Assembly (NCBI GenBank): GCA_905193485.1
Contig: CAJJOX010000013.1
Coordinates: 1 to 21,547, forward strand
Length of the DNA: 21,547 nt
Reading direction: 5' to 3'
From: an uncultured Porphyromonadaceae bacterium
Lineage (GTDB): Bacteria > Bacteroidota > Bacteroidia > Bacteroidales > Muribaculaceae
Shown: piece after piece, positions 8,567 through 15,561 of the stretch
Numbering within the stretch: position 1 is the stretch's first letter
How the letters are laid out: every line of letters starts with the position of its first letter
Made by a program: the position numbers and the translations under genes
The notes under the pieces: generated by a model
What the model was told of the DNA's origin: nothing
Database searches by the model: none
Seen by the model: only the letters and a program-made list of their open reading frames with translations

Positions 8567-9412
8567 ATGAACAGCTCCGCGACCGACCGGCATGCTTTCC
8601 TTATAATGGCTCACGAAGAGCCGGAATTGTTGCAGCGGCTCATCGACCGCATCGACCACGACCGCGTCGACATATATCTCCACATCGACCGCAAAGCGCC
8701 ATTCGACGGCTCGGCCATCACCACACGGCGCAGCCGCCTCATCATGACAGAGCCGCGCCTGGATGTGCGCTGGGGCCACATCTCGCAGGTCGAAGCCGAA
8801 TATGCGATGCTCGAAACCTCGGCCGAAAGCGACTACAGCTATCGCCACATCATCTCGGGCACACACTGGCCGCTGAAACCGATCGGAGAGATACTCGCGT
8901 GGTTTGACGCCTGCGGCGGCCTGTCGGTGCTTCCCGAAGGCGAATGGACCGACAAAGAGCTGCGCCACAAGCTGGGCTACTATCATTTCAGCCTGCGTCT
9001 CCTCCGCAGCCCAACCCGCCTTGCGGCGGCAGCCGGCCGCCTATGGCACACGCTGACGCTCGCCATGCAGCGCGGATGGGTGCGCCGCGACTACAGCTAT
9101 TTCCACGGCAAGCACTCCAACTGGGTGTCGGTCGGGCGCGACGATCTGCCGGCTGTGCTTCAGTCCAAAGCCTATGTGCTCCGGCGCATGCATCATGCGT
9201 TCTGCGCCGACGAGATATTCATTCCGGCCATACTGCACGCCTGCGGCTCCGACTGCCTCATCTCGCCCGACGTGCTCTTCACCGATTTCACCCCCGCGGG
9301 ACCGCGTACGCTCACCGACGTCGACCTCGACGCACTCACCGCCTCCGGCTGCCTCTTCGCCCGCAAGGTGCATCTACCCGAAAGCGCCGCTCTCATCGAT
9401 CAGCTCCCATAA
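8567..9412 (+). CDS. GT14 family glycosyltransferase (core-2/I-branching type), copy 1
   Basis: A 281-residue cytoplasmic transferase of the core-2/I-branching (GT14) family, annotated in bacteria as beta-1,6-N-acetylglucosaminyltransferase; the actual sugar is unknown. Motifs in order: 'RHAFLIMAHEEPELLQRLI' near 7-25, 'YLHIDRKAPFDGS' near 38-50, 'RWGHISQVEAEYAML' near 66-80, 'YRHIISGTHWPL' near 92-103, 'KHSNWVSVGRDDL' near 181-193 and 'MHHAFCADEIFIPAIL' near 208-223, carrying the acidic pair expected near the catalytic site. It sits 5 nt after the flippase and 3 nt before the pyruvyl transferase. It is the most G+C-rich of three intact GT14 genes here and shares 'HIDRKAPFDGS' exactly with copy 3. 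Confidence 0.87.
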   Translation: MNSSATDRHAFLIMAHEEPELLQRLIDRIDHDRVDIYLHIDRKAPFDGSAITTRRSRLIMTEPRLDVRWGHISQVEAEYAMLETSAESDYSYRHIISGTHWPLKPIGEILAWFDACGGLSVLPEGEWTDKELRHKLGYYHFSLRLLRSPTRLAAAAGRLWHTLTLAMQRGWVRRDYSYFHGKHSNWVSVGRDDLPAVLQSKAYVLRRMHHAFCADEIFIPAILHACGSDCLISPDVLFTDFTPAGPRTLTDVDLDALTASGCLFARKVHLPESAALIDQLP

Positions 9413-9415
9413 CAA

Positions 9416-10519
9416 ATGAAAACAGGAATATTGACATTTCACGCCTCTCACAACTACGGCTCCATGCTTCAGGCCTACGCCCTGCAGCAGACAGTGCTGT
9501 CGCTCGGCCACGAATGCGAGATCATCAACTTCCGCACCCGGCGGCAGCGCCGATTCTATAGGCCGTTTTTCATAAAAGGAGGCTTCCGCAGCAAAATAAA
9601 AGCCATTCTCTTCCCCCGCATAGCCATTGATGATCGGCGCAAATACCGTCTGTTCGAACAGTTCATACGCGACAACCTACGGCTCTCCGGGCAAGAATAC
9701 GCCACCGAAAACCAACTTCGAGATGCCGCACTGCCTTACGACGCCATCATTGCCGGCAGCGATCAGATCTGGAACATTTCATGTTTCGACCACGACTCTG
9801 CATATTTCCTTTCATTCGCCCGTCCGGAAGTACGCAAGATCGCTTACGCGCCAAGCATGGGGCCGGAGCCACACCGACGTCCTGAATTCAGCGATTCGAT
9901 CCGGATAGCTCTTGCCGAATTCGCCGCGATATCCGTGCGTGAGTCCGGCACCGCCGACCGCATCGGACAGATCACCGGCCGCCGTCCCGCAATTGCGGTC
10001 GACCCGACGCTGCTCCTCGCTCAGGAGCAATGGTTATCACTGATTCCGCAACGACGAATCCACAAAAAAGACTATATACTGCTCTACACACCCTGGTATA
10101 ATGAGCATATTTTCAATGAGGCCGCCGGGCTTGCTGAAAAATGGGATATCGATGTCGTCGTGACACAATCGCACTACAGCCATCTCTGGCGTAAAAACCG
10201 ACATTTCAAATTCATCACCGCCACCGGCCCGCTTGAGTTTCTTAATCTCATCGGCAACGCAAAGCTTATCGTATCGGGGTCTTTTCATGCTGTCGTGTTT
10301 TCCCTGCTCCTCGATCGGCAATTTTACGCAGTGGATGGAATGGCTGACGCACGCATAAGCAATCTGCTGAACCTCACCGGGCTTCAAAATCTTGCCCGGA
10401 AACCGGAAATGCTTATCGACGCGGCTGAAACAGCACGACTATGCACGGCAGGACGTCAACGCCTTGACCCCTTACGCAGACAATCAGTCGAATTTCTCAA
10501 AAATGCACTCGGTTCCTGA
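9416..10519 (+). CDS. Polysaccharide pyruvyl transferase family protein
   Basis: A 367-residue member of the polysaccharide pyruvyl transferase family, which adds pyruvate ketals from phosphoenolpyruvate to glycans, giving them negative charge. Visible family signatures: 'SHNYGSMLQAYALQQ' near 11-25, 'DAIIAGSDQIWN' near 111-122, 'KIAYAPSMG' near 141-149, 'VDPTLLLA' near 200 and 'LIVSGSFHAVVFSLLL' near 288-303, containing the nucleotide-sugar-type GSFHA loop. It ends at full length. It likely acts with the FrhB-type protein at 5899-7023. Base composition begins to drop in its 3' third, and an inverted repeat spans its last codons (10501-10539), just before the compositional break. Confidence 0.88.
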   Translation: MKTGILTFHASHNYGSMLQAYALQQTVLSLGHECEIINFRTRRQRRFYRPFFIKGGFRSKIKAILFPRIAIDDRRKYRLFEQFIRDNLRLSGQEYATENQLRDAALPYDAIIAGSDQIWNISCFDHDSAYFLSFARPEVRKIAYAPSMGPEPHRRPEFSDSIRIALAEFAAISVRESGTADRIGQITGRRPAIAVDPTLLLAQEQWLSLIPQRRIHKKDYILLYTPWYNEHIFNEAAGLAEKWDIDVVVTQSHYSHLWRKNRHFKFITATGPLEFLNLIGNAKLIVSGSFHAVVFSLLLDRQFYAVDGMADARISNLLNLTGLQNLARKPEMLIDAAETARLCTAGRQRLDPLRRQSVEFLKNALGS

Positions 10520-10539
10520 AACTTTCCTCCAGTGCATTT
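10501..10539. repeat. Perfect 9-bp inverted repeat overlapping the end of the pyruvyl transferase gene
   Basis: AAATGCACT (10501-10509) and AGTGCATTT (10531-10539) are exact reverse complements separated by 21 nt. The left arm lies in the last codons of the pyruvyl transferase gene and the right arm runs into the -33 element (TTTG, 10537-10540) of the promoter at 10537-10568. It could be a weak terminator for the upstream operon, an operator for the downstream promoter, or a recombination scar at the edge of the A+T-rich island. Confidence 0.5.
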
Positions 10540-10568
10540 GGTTTAATATATAAATATACCTACCTTTG
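10537..10568 (+). promoter_or_regulatory. Promoter of the unknown two-gene cassette
   Basis: TTTG (10537-10540), a 20-nt A+T-rich spacer, and TACCTTTG (10561-10568), an exact TAnnTTTG match with the Bacteroidota -33/-7 spacing. The expected start of transcription, 4-7 nt after the -7 box, falls at or next to the ATG at 10573. The transcript would thus be leaderless or nearly so. The -33 element is shared with the right arm of the 9-bp inverted repeat. Confidence 0.7.
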
Positions 10569-10572
10569 CCAC

Positions 10573-10821
10573 ATGAAAAAATTCAAGCTCAATCATCATA
10601 CAATCAGAAGCATTGAAAAGTCGACAGGGTTAGGCCATCAAGATCTGGTCGACACTGATGTCATGGCCATAGACTCCCGCATTGAGTCGAAGACCGGTAA
10701 AAAGCTACGTTACTCCACATCGGTTGGCGGACTTCGTCCACGTGGCTCGGTTTATCTCATGTTCAACCGATTTTTATCAGCCAAATCCATTAACGACGGC
10801 ATCGCAAAAATAAAACCGTGA
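10573..10821 (+). CDS. Small protein of unknown function (first gene of cassette)
   Basis: An 82-residue basic protein that I do not recognise. It starts with a Lys-rich segment and a probable helix ('HTIRSIEKSTGL'), has a central 'SRIESKTGKKLRY' segment, a Gly/Arg-rich turn ('GGLRPRGSVYLMF') and a second helix ('NRFLSAKSINDGIAKI'). No signal peptide or membrane segment is present, so it should be cytoplasmic. A promoter lies immediately upstream with essentially no room for a ribosome-binding site. The next plausible in-frame Met is about 30 residues in and would remove much of the protein, so ATG 10573 is retained. Its TGA overlaps the GTG start of the next gene. It has no evident link to polysaccharide synthesis. 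Possible roles include a regulator or the small partner of the downstream membrane protein; neither is shown. Confidence 0.7.
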   Translation: MKKFKLNHHTIRSIEKSTGLGHQDLVDTDVMAIDSRIESKTGKKLRYSTSVGGLRPRGSVYLMFNRFLSAKSINDGIAKIKP

Positions 10822-11438
10822 CGTCTCAACAATCTGAAAAAATACGCAATTGTTACTCACAGTATTGTGGAGTGATAAAACCACTGATAGCTGAAATCGA
10901 ATCGCTTTCAGAATCAATTCCGCTGCCGTTATTCAATGAAATCAGGGCATTCAATGACCATGTCGCACGTTGTTATTATAATAATCCGCCCCAATCTTAT
11001 ATAAATGAGCAGGTCGACAAGGCCCAACGACACATCACCCGAATAACTCTCGATTGTTTCAAGTGCCTCAACGTATTGCTTTATTCTCGTATCGAAACCT
11101 TTGACAACCAAACGCGCAACATAGATCTGACAGTCATAGACAATGGTTTGTTTTTTCAAGAATGCACACGCCTTCGTCAGAATGGAGCAAAAAAAGTGAT
11201 GGCTGCAAAAAAACAGGAATCGATTGACATAGACCATGCTTTGACACTTTTTCAAGAAGCCTACAACATCTATTCCGAATATGTGAATCTTATTGTTGAA
11301 AAAACAGAAACCATCAAATGGGCTCGATGCAGGTTTTTCAGACGCAAATGGTTGACTGCAACACTATGGATTCTTTCCGTGCTTATCTCGGCAATTGTAT
11401 CTGCATTTTTCAGCTGTGAAATAGCCTCCATTTTTTAA
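10818..11438 (+). CDS. Tail-anchored membrane protein of unknown function (second gene of cassette)
   Basis: A 206-residue protein with no family I can name. Residues 1-165 look largely helical and soluble, with several Cys (12, 17, 52, 80, 83, 116) and an aromatic-rich 'EAYNIYSEYVNLIVEK' near 147-162. A basic patch 'RCRFFRRK' (170-177) precedes one hydrophobic segment at about 178-199, and only a few residues follow. This predicts a C-terminal tail anchor with the bulk of the protein in the cytoplasm. The start is GTG, overlapping the TGA of the 82-residue gene (GTGA), so expression depends on that gene. A+T-rich codon use differs from the preceding polysaccharide genes. A membrane-acting effector with a small cognate partner is one reading of the pair, but there is no motif support. 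Confidence 0.72.
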   Translation: MTSQQSEKIRNCYSQYCGVIKPLIAEIESLSESIPLPLFNEIRAFNDHVARCYYNNPPQSYINEQVDKAQRHITRITLDCFKCLNVLLYSRIETFDNQTRNIDLTVIDNGLFFQECTRLRQNGAKKVMAAKKQESIDIDHALTLFQEAYNIYSEYVNLIVEKTETIKWARCRFFRRKWLTATLWILSVLISAIVSAFFSCEIASIF

Positions 11439-11462
11439 GCTAATTGTTGAATTCAATCCGAA

Positions 11463-11480
11463 AAAGCGTTCTCTCGCTTT
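11463..11480. terminator. Small hairpin after the unknown cassette
   Basis: AAAGCG (11463-11468) pairs with CGCTTT (11475-11480) around a 6-nt loop, 24 nt after the cassette stop. No T-run follows on the + strand, so it is a weak terminator candidate at best. It lies in the 80-nt gap separating the cassette from the GT2 pseudogene. Confidence 0.3.
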
Positions 11481-11518
11481 GAAAATTGTAAGGCTAAGAC
11501 AATAATACATCTATATTA

Positions 11519-12343
11519 ATGAAACATATTGCTGCAATAGTCGTATGTTATCATCCCGACCGGGAGTTGCTTCGAGCCAATATCGGGGCGTTTGCCGACG
11601 AAGTAGACACGATTTTAGTATGGCGCAACTCACCCGAATCGCTTGAATGGCTGAAAGAAGAGTTCCCGAACGTAATTTTTCTCGGCAACGGCGAGAACGC
11701 ATTCATCGCCCGTCCGCTCAACGAAGCCCTGCGCTATTGCGCCGACAACGGCCATGAGTGGCTGCTGACAATGGATCAAGACAGCCATTGGGATAACTTC
11801 AAAGGTTTTATCTCGTCTGTCAGCAACATAAAAAACGCCGAAAGTGTCGGACTTTTTGCGCCAAATGTCAACTGGTTTTCGCAGCCAACCGATATTGAAT
11901 TTAAAGATATTGAGTGGGTGATTCAATCCGGAATGCTTTTAAACCTCAACGCACTGCGTGATATTGCCGAGTTTCGGGAGGATTATCAGATTTATGGCGT
12001 AGATGAAGAATTTTGTTAATGGCTGAATCATAACAACAAAAAAGTTAGAATCCTTCCGAGTTTCAATCTCAGTCAAAAATACGGCAATCCGACAAAATCG
12101 AAATTCGGTTTTACAGTTTATAACTACTCGCCTCTCGTACGATATTTCACGATACGAAATATGCTGTGGATGAAACGGGAATTCCCCGACAGCACCACTG
12201 CGCGGCGTATTTGTTCGGTCATTGCCCATAACACACGTGACATCATTTTTGCTGAGAATCATAAATTCAAAAAACTCAGCAAAATGACAAAAGGAATTAT
12301 CCACGGATTATTCAAATCCATAAGAAAAAGGGAACACGCGTGA
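11519..12343 (+). pseudogene. Family 2 glycosyltransferase interrupted by an in-frame TAA
   Basis: A GT2 (rhamnosyltransferase-like) gene whose frame is open across 275 codons except for one TAA at 12017-12019 (codon 167). The first part shows 'AAIVVCYHPDRELLRANI', 'GNGENAFIARPLNEAL' and the catalytic-region 'LLTMDQDS' near residue 86, ending at 'IYGVDEEFC'. After the stop the same frame continues 'WLNHNNKKVRILPSF' to residue 274. In relatives the DEEFC element is commonly followed by an aromatic residue, so a TAT or TAC Tyr codon was probably changed to TAA. As read, the product is 166 residues lacking its C-terminal third. There is no frameshift. It could be a true pseudogene, a recent mutation or a sequence error. 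The frame ends in a GTGA overlap with the next gene. Confidence 0.8.
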
Positions 12344-13251
12344 ACGCATCTATTGATGTCATAAAGAAATTGTTATTTTGGCCGAAAATCAAACGGCGGT
12401 TAATCATCCGGAAACACCGGGCCGTCAGCAGATTTTGCCGAAAACTTATATCCGACTATGAATCCAAGCCGGAGAGCCACTATCTCGTAACTCCACTTAA
12501 AAATTTAAACTCAGATAAAATCATCTGGCAATATTGGGGTCAGGGATTTAATAATGAAATGCCCGAATTAGTCCGAAAATGCCTTGATTCTGTCGAGAAA
12601 AATCATGGAGAAGCAACAATAATCCGTCTTTCAGATGAAACCATTTCGGAATATCTCGAAATCCCAGATTTCGTTTTAGAGAAAAAAGGTCTTTATCCCA
12701 AAGCTATTTTTTCAGATCTTTTACGATGCATGCTTCTATCAGCATACGGAGGCTGCTGGCTGGATGCTACGGTCTTGTTGTCAGAAAAAATTCCGCAAAA
12801 GTATTGGGATGCCGACTTTTTCTTATTCCAACGATATGAGTCAGAAACGAATAAGAAGTATTGGTCTAATGCTTTTTATTACTATTTCGGATGGGAAAAT
12901 GGATTTTCCGTTCGTGTGTTAAACAGCATTATATTTTCACAAAAGAATAATCCTGCAATAACGGCCATCACCCAATTGCTCCTACATTTTTGGAATCAAC
13001 ACGACAATCTTCCTGATTACTTTTTCTTCCAAATACTTTTCAATGAACTTGTCAAAGAAGGACGAATTGGCAATTGCGAGATCGAAAACGACTGCATTCC
13101 TCATCTCCTGCAACAATATATCAATGACCCTGACTTCAAATTAGCTTCTCTTAACGACATATTGTCGGTTACACCTTTCCATAAACTGACATACAAATCT
13201 ACAGAATCCCAAAATAAAGCGATAGCGATTATTGACCATATAACCGAATAA
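12340..13251 (+). CDS. Capsular polysaccharide synthesis glycosyltransferase (Caps_synth / GT32-like)
   Basis: A 303-residue putative transferase of the capsular polysaccharide synthesis protein family, related to GT32 enzymes with a DXD-type metal site. 'KIIWQYWGQGFNNEMPELV' near 63-81 is the typical family opening, followed by 'CLDSVEKNHGE' and then 'KAIFSDLLRCMLLSAYGG' running into 'CWLDATVLLSE' (about 124-152). The SD-x-LR and GG-x-WLDAT elements are the family's donor-binding and DXD-like positions. The N terminus is basic and may touch the membrane surface. The GTG start overlaps the TGA of the broken GT2 frame, so premature termination at codon 167 upstream could lower its translation through loss of coupling. 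Codon use is A+T-rich. Donor and acceptor are unknown. Confidence 0.82.
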   Translation: MNASIDVIKKLLFWPKIKRRLIIRKHRAVSRFCRKLISDYESKPESHYLVTPLKNLNSDKIIWQYWGQGFNNEMPELVRKCLDSVEKNHGEATIIRLSDETISEYLEIPDFVLEKKGLYPKAIFSDLLRCMLLSAYGGCWLDATVLLSEKIPQKYWDADFFLFQRYESETNKKYWSNAFYYYFGWENGFSVRVLNSIIFSQKNNPAITAITQLLLHFWNQHDNLPDYFFFQILFNELVKEGRIGNCEIENDCIPHLLQQYINDPDFKLASLNDILSVTPFHKLTYKSTESQNKAIAIIDHITE

Positions 13252-13261
13252 AATCTCAAAC

Positions 13262-14455
13262 ATGAATATTCTCTTTATTCTTCATGGCAATTGCATACCT
13301 ACCGTAGGTGGTATTGAAAGAGTAACCGATAAATTAGTCAATAATTTCACATCCATTTATGGCCATAATTGCTTTTTGATATATCAGGACAATTCTGCCG
13401 GATCAGACTGCCCGACACCATTCAAAAAAACATATTTTCTCAAGACCATAAACTGCCTGGATTTGAGGAGAATCCTTTCTGAGAATAAGATCGATATAAT
13501 TATAAATCAAGAAGAACATTATATCAGTGCCATTTTATCCAAATCAATCTCTGACGCAGGGCTTAACTGTAAGACAATCTACTGCTATCATAACCTTCCT
13601 TTAGGGAATGAGAAAGCAGTTGCCAGCTATAAAGCCTTATTCTCACGTATTTTACGTGATCACAAATTTTCTGATCTTATAAAACTTTGTTTATATCCTA
13701 TTTATCGATATAAGAAACTTGACTCAGCAAAAACACTTTTGAACAAAGCCTGTCTATTATCTGACAAAATCGTTCTTCTATCAGATTCATTTAAACAGCA
13801 ATGGCTCAAAGCTTCAAAAATAAGACGCGGAAGCGGTTTGGAAAATAAGATTCTGGCAATACCCAATCCTGTCAGTTTTAATCATTCTAACATTGATCTA
13901 AAACTAAAGGAAAAAAGAGTCTTAATCGTAGCGCGGCTCAGGGATTCACAGAAAAAAATCAGTACGGCACTCAAAATATGGAAAGAGATTGAAAAAGACA
14001 ATTCTTTAGACAAATGGCAATTAGACATCGTCGGTGATGGTCAGGATAAAACAATGTATGAAGACTACACGGCCAAGCATTTAAAAAGGGTGACTTTCTA
14101 TGGACGACGTGATCCTAAACCGTTTTACATGAGATCATCAATTTTTATGATGACCTCGGATTTCGAAGGATGGGGTATGACCGTTGGAGAGGCAACTGTT
14201 TACGGATGTGTTCCGGTAGCCTTCGACACATATTCATCTCTTCATGACATTCTTACCGACGGCTATAACGGATGTATAGTTCCACCCCCCCCCACAAAAA
14301 ATCTGACCGAATATGTCACTCGATTAAAGACAGTTATGACCGACGCCGAAAACCGTAATAAAATGGCACAAAATGCGATCAACAGTTCCAAACGTTTCTC
14401 CATTGAAGCAATCGGAAGTATGTGGAACAACCTTTTTCAAGAACTTGTAAATTAG
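13262..14455 (+). CDS. Family 4 glycosyltransferase with C9 tract
   Basis: A 397-residue retaining transferase with GT-B fold. The N-terminal domain has the 'PTVGGIERVTDKLV' glycine loop (residues 14-27). The C-terminal domain has 'VLIVARLRDSQKKI' near 220, 'LDIVGDGQDK' near 257 and 'FYGRRDPKPFYMRS'. The E-x7-E signature follows in 'FEGWGMTVGEA' near 302-312, the nucleotide-sugar contact region. It begins 10 nt after the preceding stop in a strongly A+T-rich stretch. Oddly, codons 341-344 encode four prolines by CCA plus nine consecutive C residues. Losing one C would give a stop within a few codons, and gaining one would give a stop about 20 codons later. Gene function could therefore be switched by slippage. 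The sugar transferred is unknown. Confidence 0.88.
   Translation: MNILFILHGNCIPTVGGIERVTDKLVNNFTSIYGHNCFLIYQDNSAGSDCPTPFKKTYFLKTINCLDLRRILSENKIDIIINQEEHYISAILSKSISDAGLNCKTIYCYHNLPLGNEKAVASYKALFSRILRDHKFSDLIKLCLYPIYRYKKLDSAKTLLNKACLLSDKIVLLSDSFKQQWLKASKIRRGSGLENKILAIPNPVSFNHSNIDLKLKEKRVLIVARLRDSQKKISTALKIWKEIEKDNSLDKWQLDIVGDGQDKTMYEDYTAKHLKRVTFYGRRDPKPFYMRSSIFMMTSDFEGWGMTVGEATVYGCVPVAFDTYSSLHDILTDGYNGCIVPPPPTKNLTEYVTRLKTVMTDAENRNKMAQNAINSSKRFSIEAIGSMWNNLFQELVN
14285..14293 (+). repeat. C9 homopolymer in the GT4 gene
   Basis: Nine consecutive C residues followed by ACAAAAAA, inside codons 342-344 of the GT4 gene. The run stands out in a gene of low G+C. With eight C the frame reads Q-K-I and then TGA; with ten C it runs about 20 codons to a TAA. 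This is a candidate slipped-strand switch, and equally a site where sequencing or assembly can miscount. Confidence 0.6.
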
Positions 14456-14493
14456 AATATCTGTCATCGAATAAATGCCGGATTTCCCTATCT

Positions 14494-14577
14494 ATGAAAC
14501 ATGCGTATCTTATCTTAGCCCACAATGAATTCGAGCACAAAATCGTCAATCGGACATTCCATCACGTTTTTTTCTGA
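14494..14577 (+). pseudogene. Remnant of a GT14 gene (28 codons)
   Basis: A 27-residue open frame starting 'MKHAYLILAHNEFEHK', clearly matching the N terminus of the GT14 gene 1.07 kb downstream ('MLKHAFLIIAHNEFGSLQ'), including 16 identical bases. Immediately after, the frame reads 'KIVNRTFHHVFF' and stops. That second part resembles the region near the catalytic site of the sibling genes ('MHHAFCADE', 'RFHRTLCSDE'), suggesting about 190 codons were lost internally and the 3' part is also gone. The first part is well supported; the second match is short and tentative. No functional product is expected. Confidence 0.7.
14518..14533 (+). repeat. Direct repeat, left copy (in GT14 remnant)
   Basis: GCCCACAATGAATTCG, identical to 15589-15604. 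Both copies encode the AHNEF element of GT14 in the same frame and lie 1,071 bp apart, a multiple of three. They bracket the GT2 gene at 14605-15501. Confidence 0.75.
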
Positions 14578-14604
14578 AATTTTAACACCTACAACCAATT
14601 CGAT

Positions 14605-15501
14605 ATGGATGTTTCAATCATCATAGTCAATTATCACAGTTCCGATCTAATCAACAATTGCATTGATTCTATATTTGAAAAAATCAGTGGTGTGTCTTAC
14701 GAAATTATAATTGTTGACAATGCGACTGAGAATCTAACTGAAACAATAAAATCTGCCGCCGACAGCCGCGTGAAACTGATCCAGCTACACGAAAACATTG
14801 GTTTCGGCATGGCCAATAACGCCGGATTTGAAATAGCATCCGGACGAAACATCTTTTTTCTCAATCCGGACACACTGATGATCAACAATGCGGTTGGTAT
14901 CCTATCTGACTATCTTGATGAACATCCCAAAACAGGAGCTGTCGGTGGCAACGTCTATAATTCCTCCCATCATCCCATCATATCATTCAGCCGTCACTAT
15001 CCCGGCATTTACGAGGAAACGAATCTCTTATTTCACAACGCACTGAACCGGCTTTTTAATCCTCGAAGTTATTATTTCAACAACTCCGGCAAACCTATGA
15101 ACGTATGTTGGATAACCGGTGCGGACTTAATGATTCCGGCATCGGTTATAAAAGCCACCGGAGGTTTCTCAAAAGCCTTCTTCATGTATTTTGAAGAAGT
15201 CGATCTATGCCACAGGATTAATATTCTCGGCAAGAAGATTGTATCTGTTCCGGATGCTGAAATAACACATCTTGTGGATGCGACGCCCAAAAGCAGTGAG
15301 GTGAACCTCAAGGTTTTAAAAGCTTGGCAGGAAAGCAGATTGAATTATCTGAAACTAAACGTGCGGCGGTGGAAAATTCCGGTTTGCAATATGCTTTATT
15401 CACTACATTTGCATTACAAGAAGATTTTTCACCCTTGTGAAATCAACAAACTGCGATTGAAATTATACCGTGAAGCCGTTGAAAATTCAACGGCACCATA
15501 A
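14605..15501 (+). CDS. Family 2 glycosyltransferase (rhamnosyltransferase-like)
   Basis: A 298-residue GT-A transferase of the WcaE/rhamnosyltransferase-like GT2 group. Motifs in order: 'VSIIIVNYHSSDLI' (3-16), 'YEIIIVDNATEN' (32-43), 'ENIGFGMANNAGFEIA' near 63-78, and the DXD-like 'FFLNPDTLM' near 85-93. The acceptor-side 'WITGADLMIPASVI' follows near 170-183, with 'GGFSKAFFMYFEEVDLCHRI', which holds the catalytic-base region (EEVD). A basic C-terminal tail suggests membrane association. It lies between the GT14 remnant and the intact GT14 copy 2, bracketed by the 16-bp direct repeat. The upstream gap is 27 nt from the remnant's stop, and no strong ribosome-binding site is seen. The sugar is unknown. 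Confidence 0.87.
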   Translation: MDVSIIIVNYHSSDLINNCIDSIFEKISGVSYEIIIVDNATENLTETIKSAADSRVKLIQLHENIGFGMANNAGFEIASGRNIFFLNPDTLMINNAVGILSDYLDEHPKTGAVGGNVYNSSHHPIISFSRHYPGIYEETNLLFHNALNRLFNPRSYYFNNSGKPMNVCWITGADLMIPASVIKATGGFSKAFFMYFEEVDLCHRINILGKKIVSVPDAEITHLVDATPKSSEVNLKVLKAWQESRLNYLKLNVRRWKIPVCNMLYSLHLHYKKIFHPCEINKLRLKLYREAVENSTAP

Positions 15502-15561
15502 ACCACAACTTCGGACCACTTTCCGCCAAATGACAACTTGTATCTTTTATAAAACAAGACG

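Noticed and set aside
12161..12343. Separate 60-codon gene before the Caps_synth gene
   Set aside because: It is the in-frame 3' remainder of the GT2 gene after the internal TAA, not an independent gene.
15537..15558. CTTGT/ACAAG pair with a TTTTATAAAA palindrome as terminator or promoter
   Set aside because: The stem is short and A+T-rich, there is no T-run, and no -33 match at the proper spacing before TATCTTTT.
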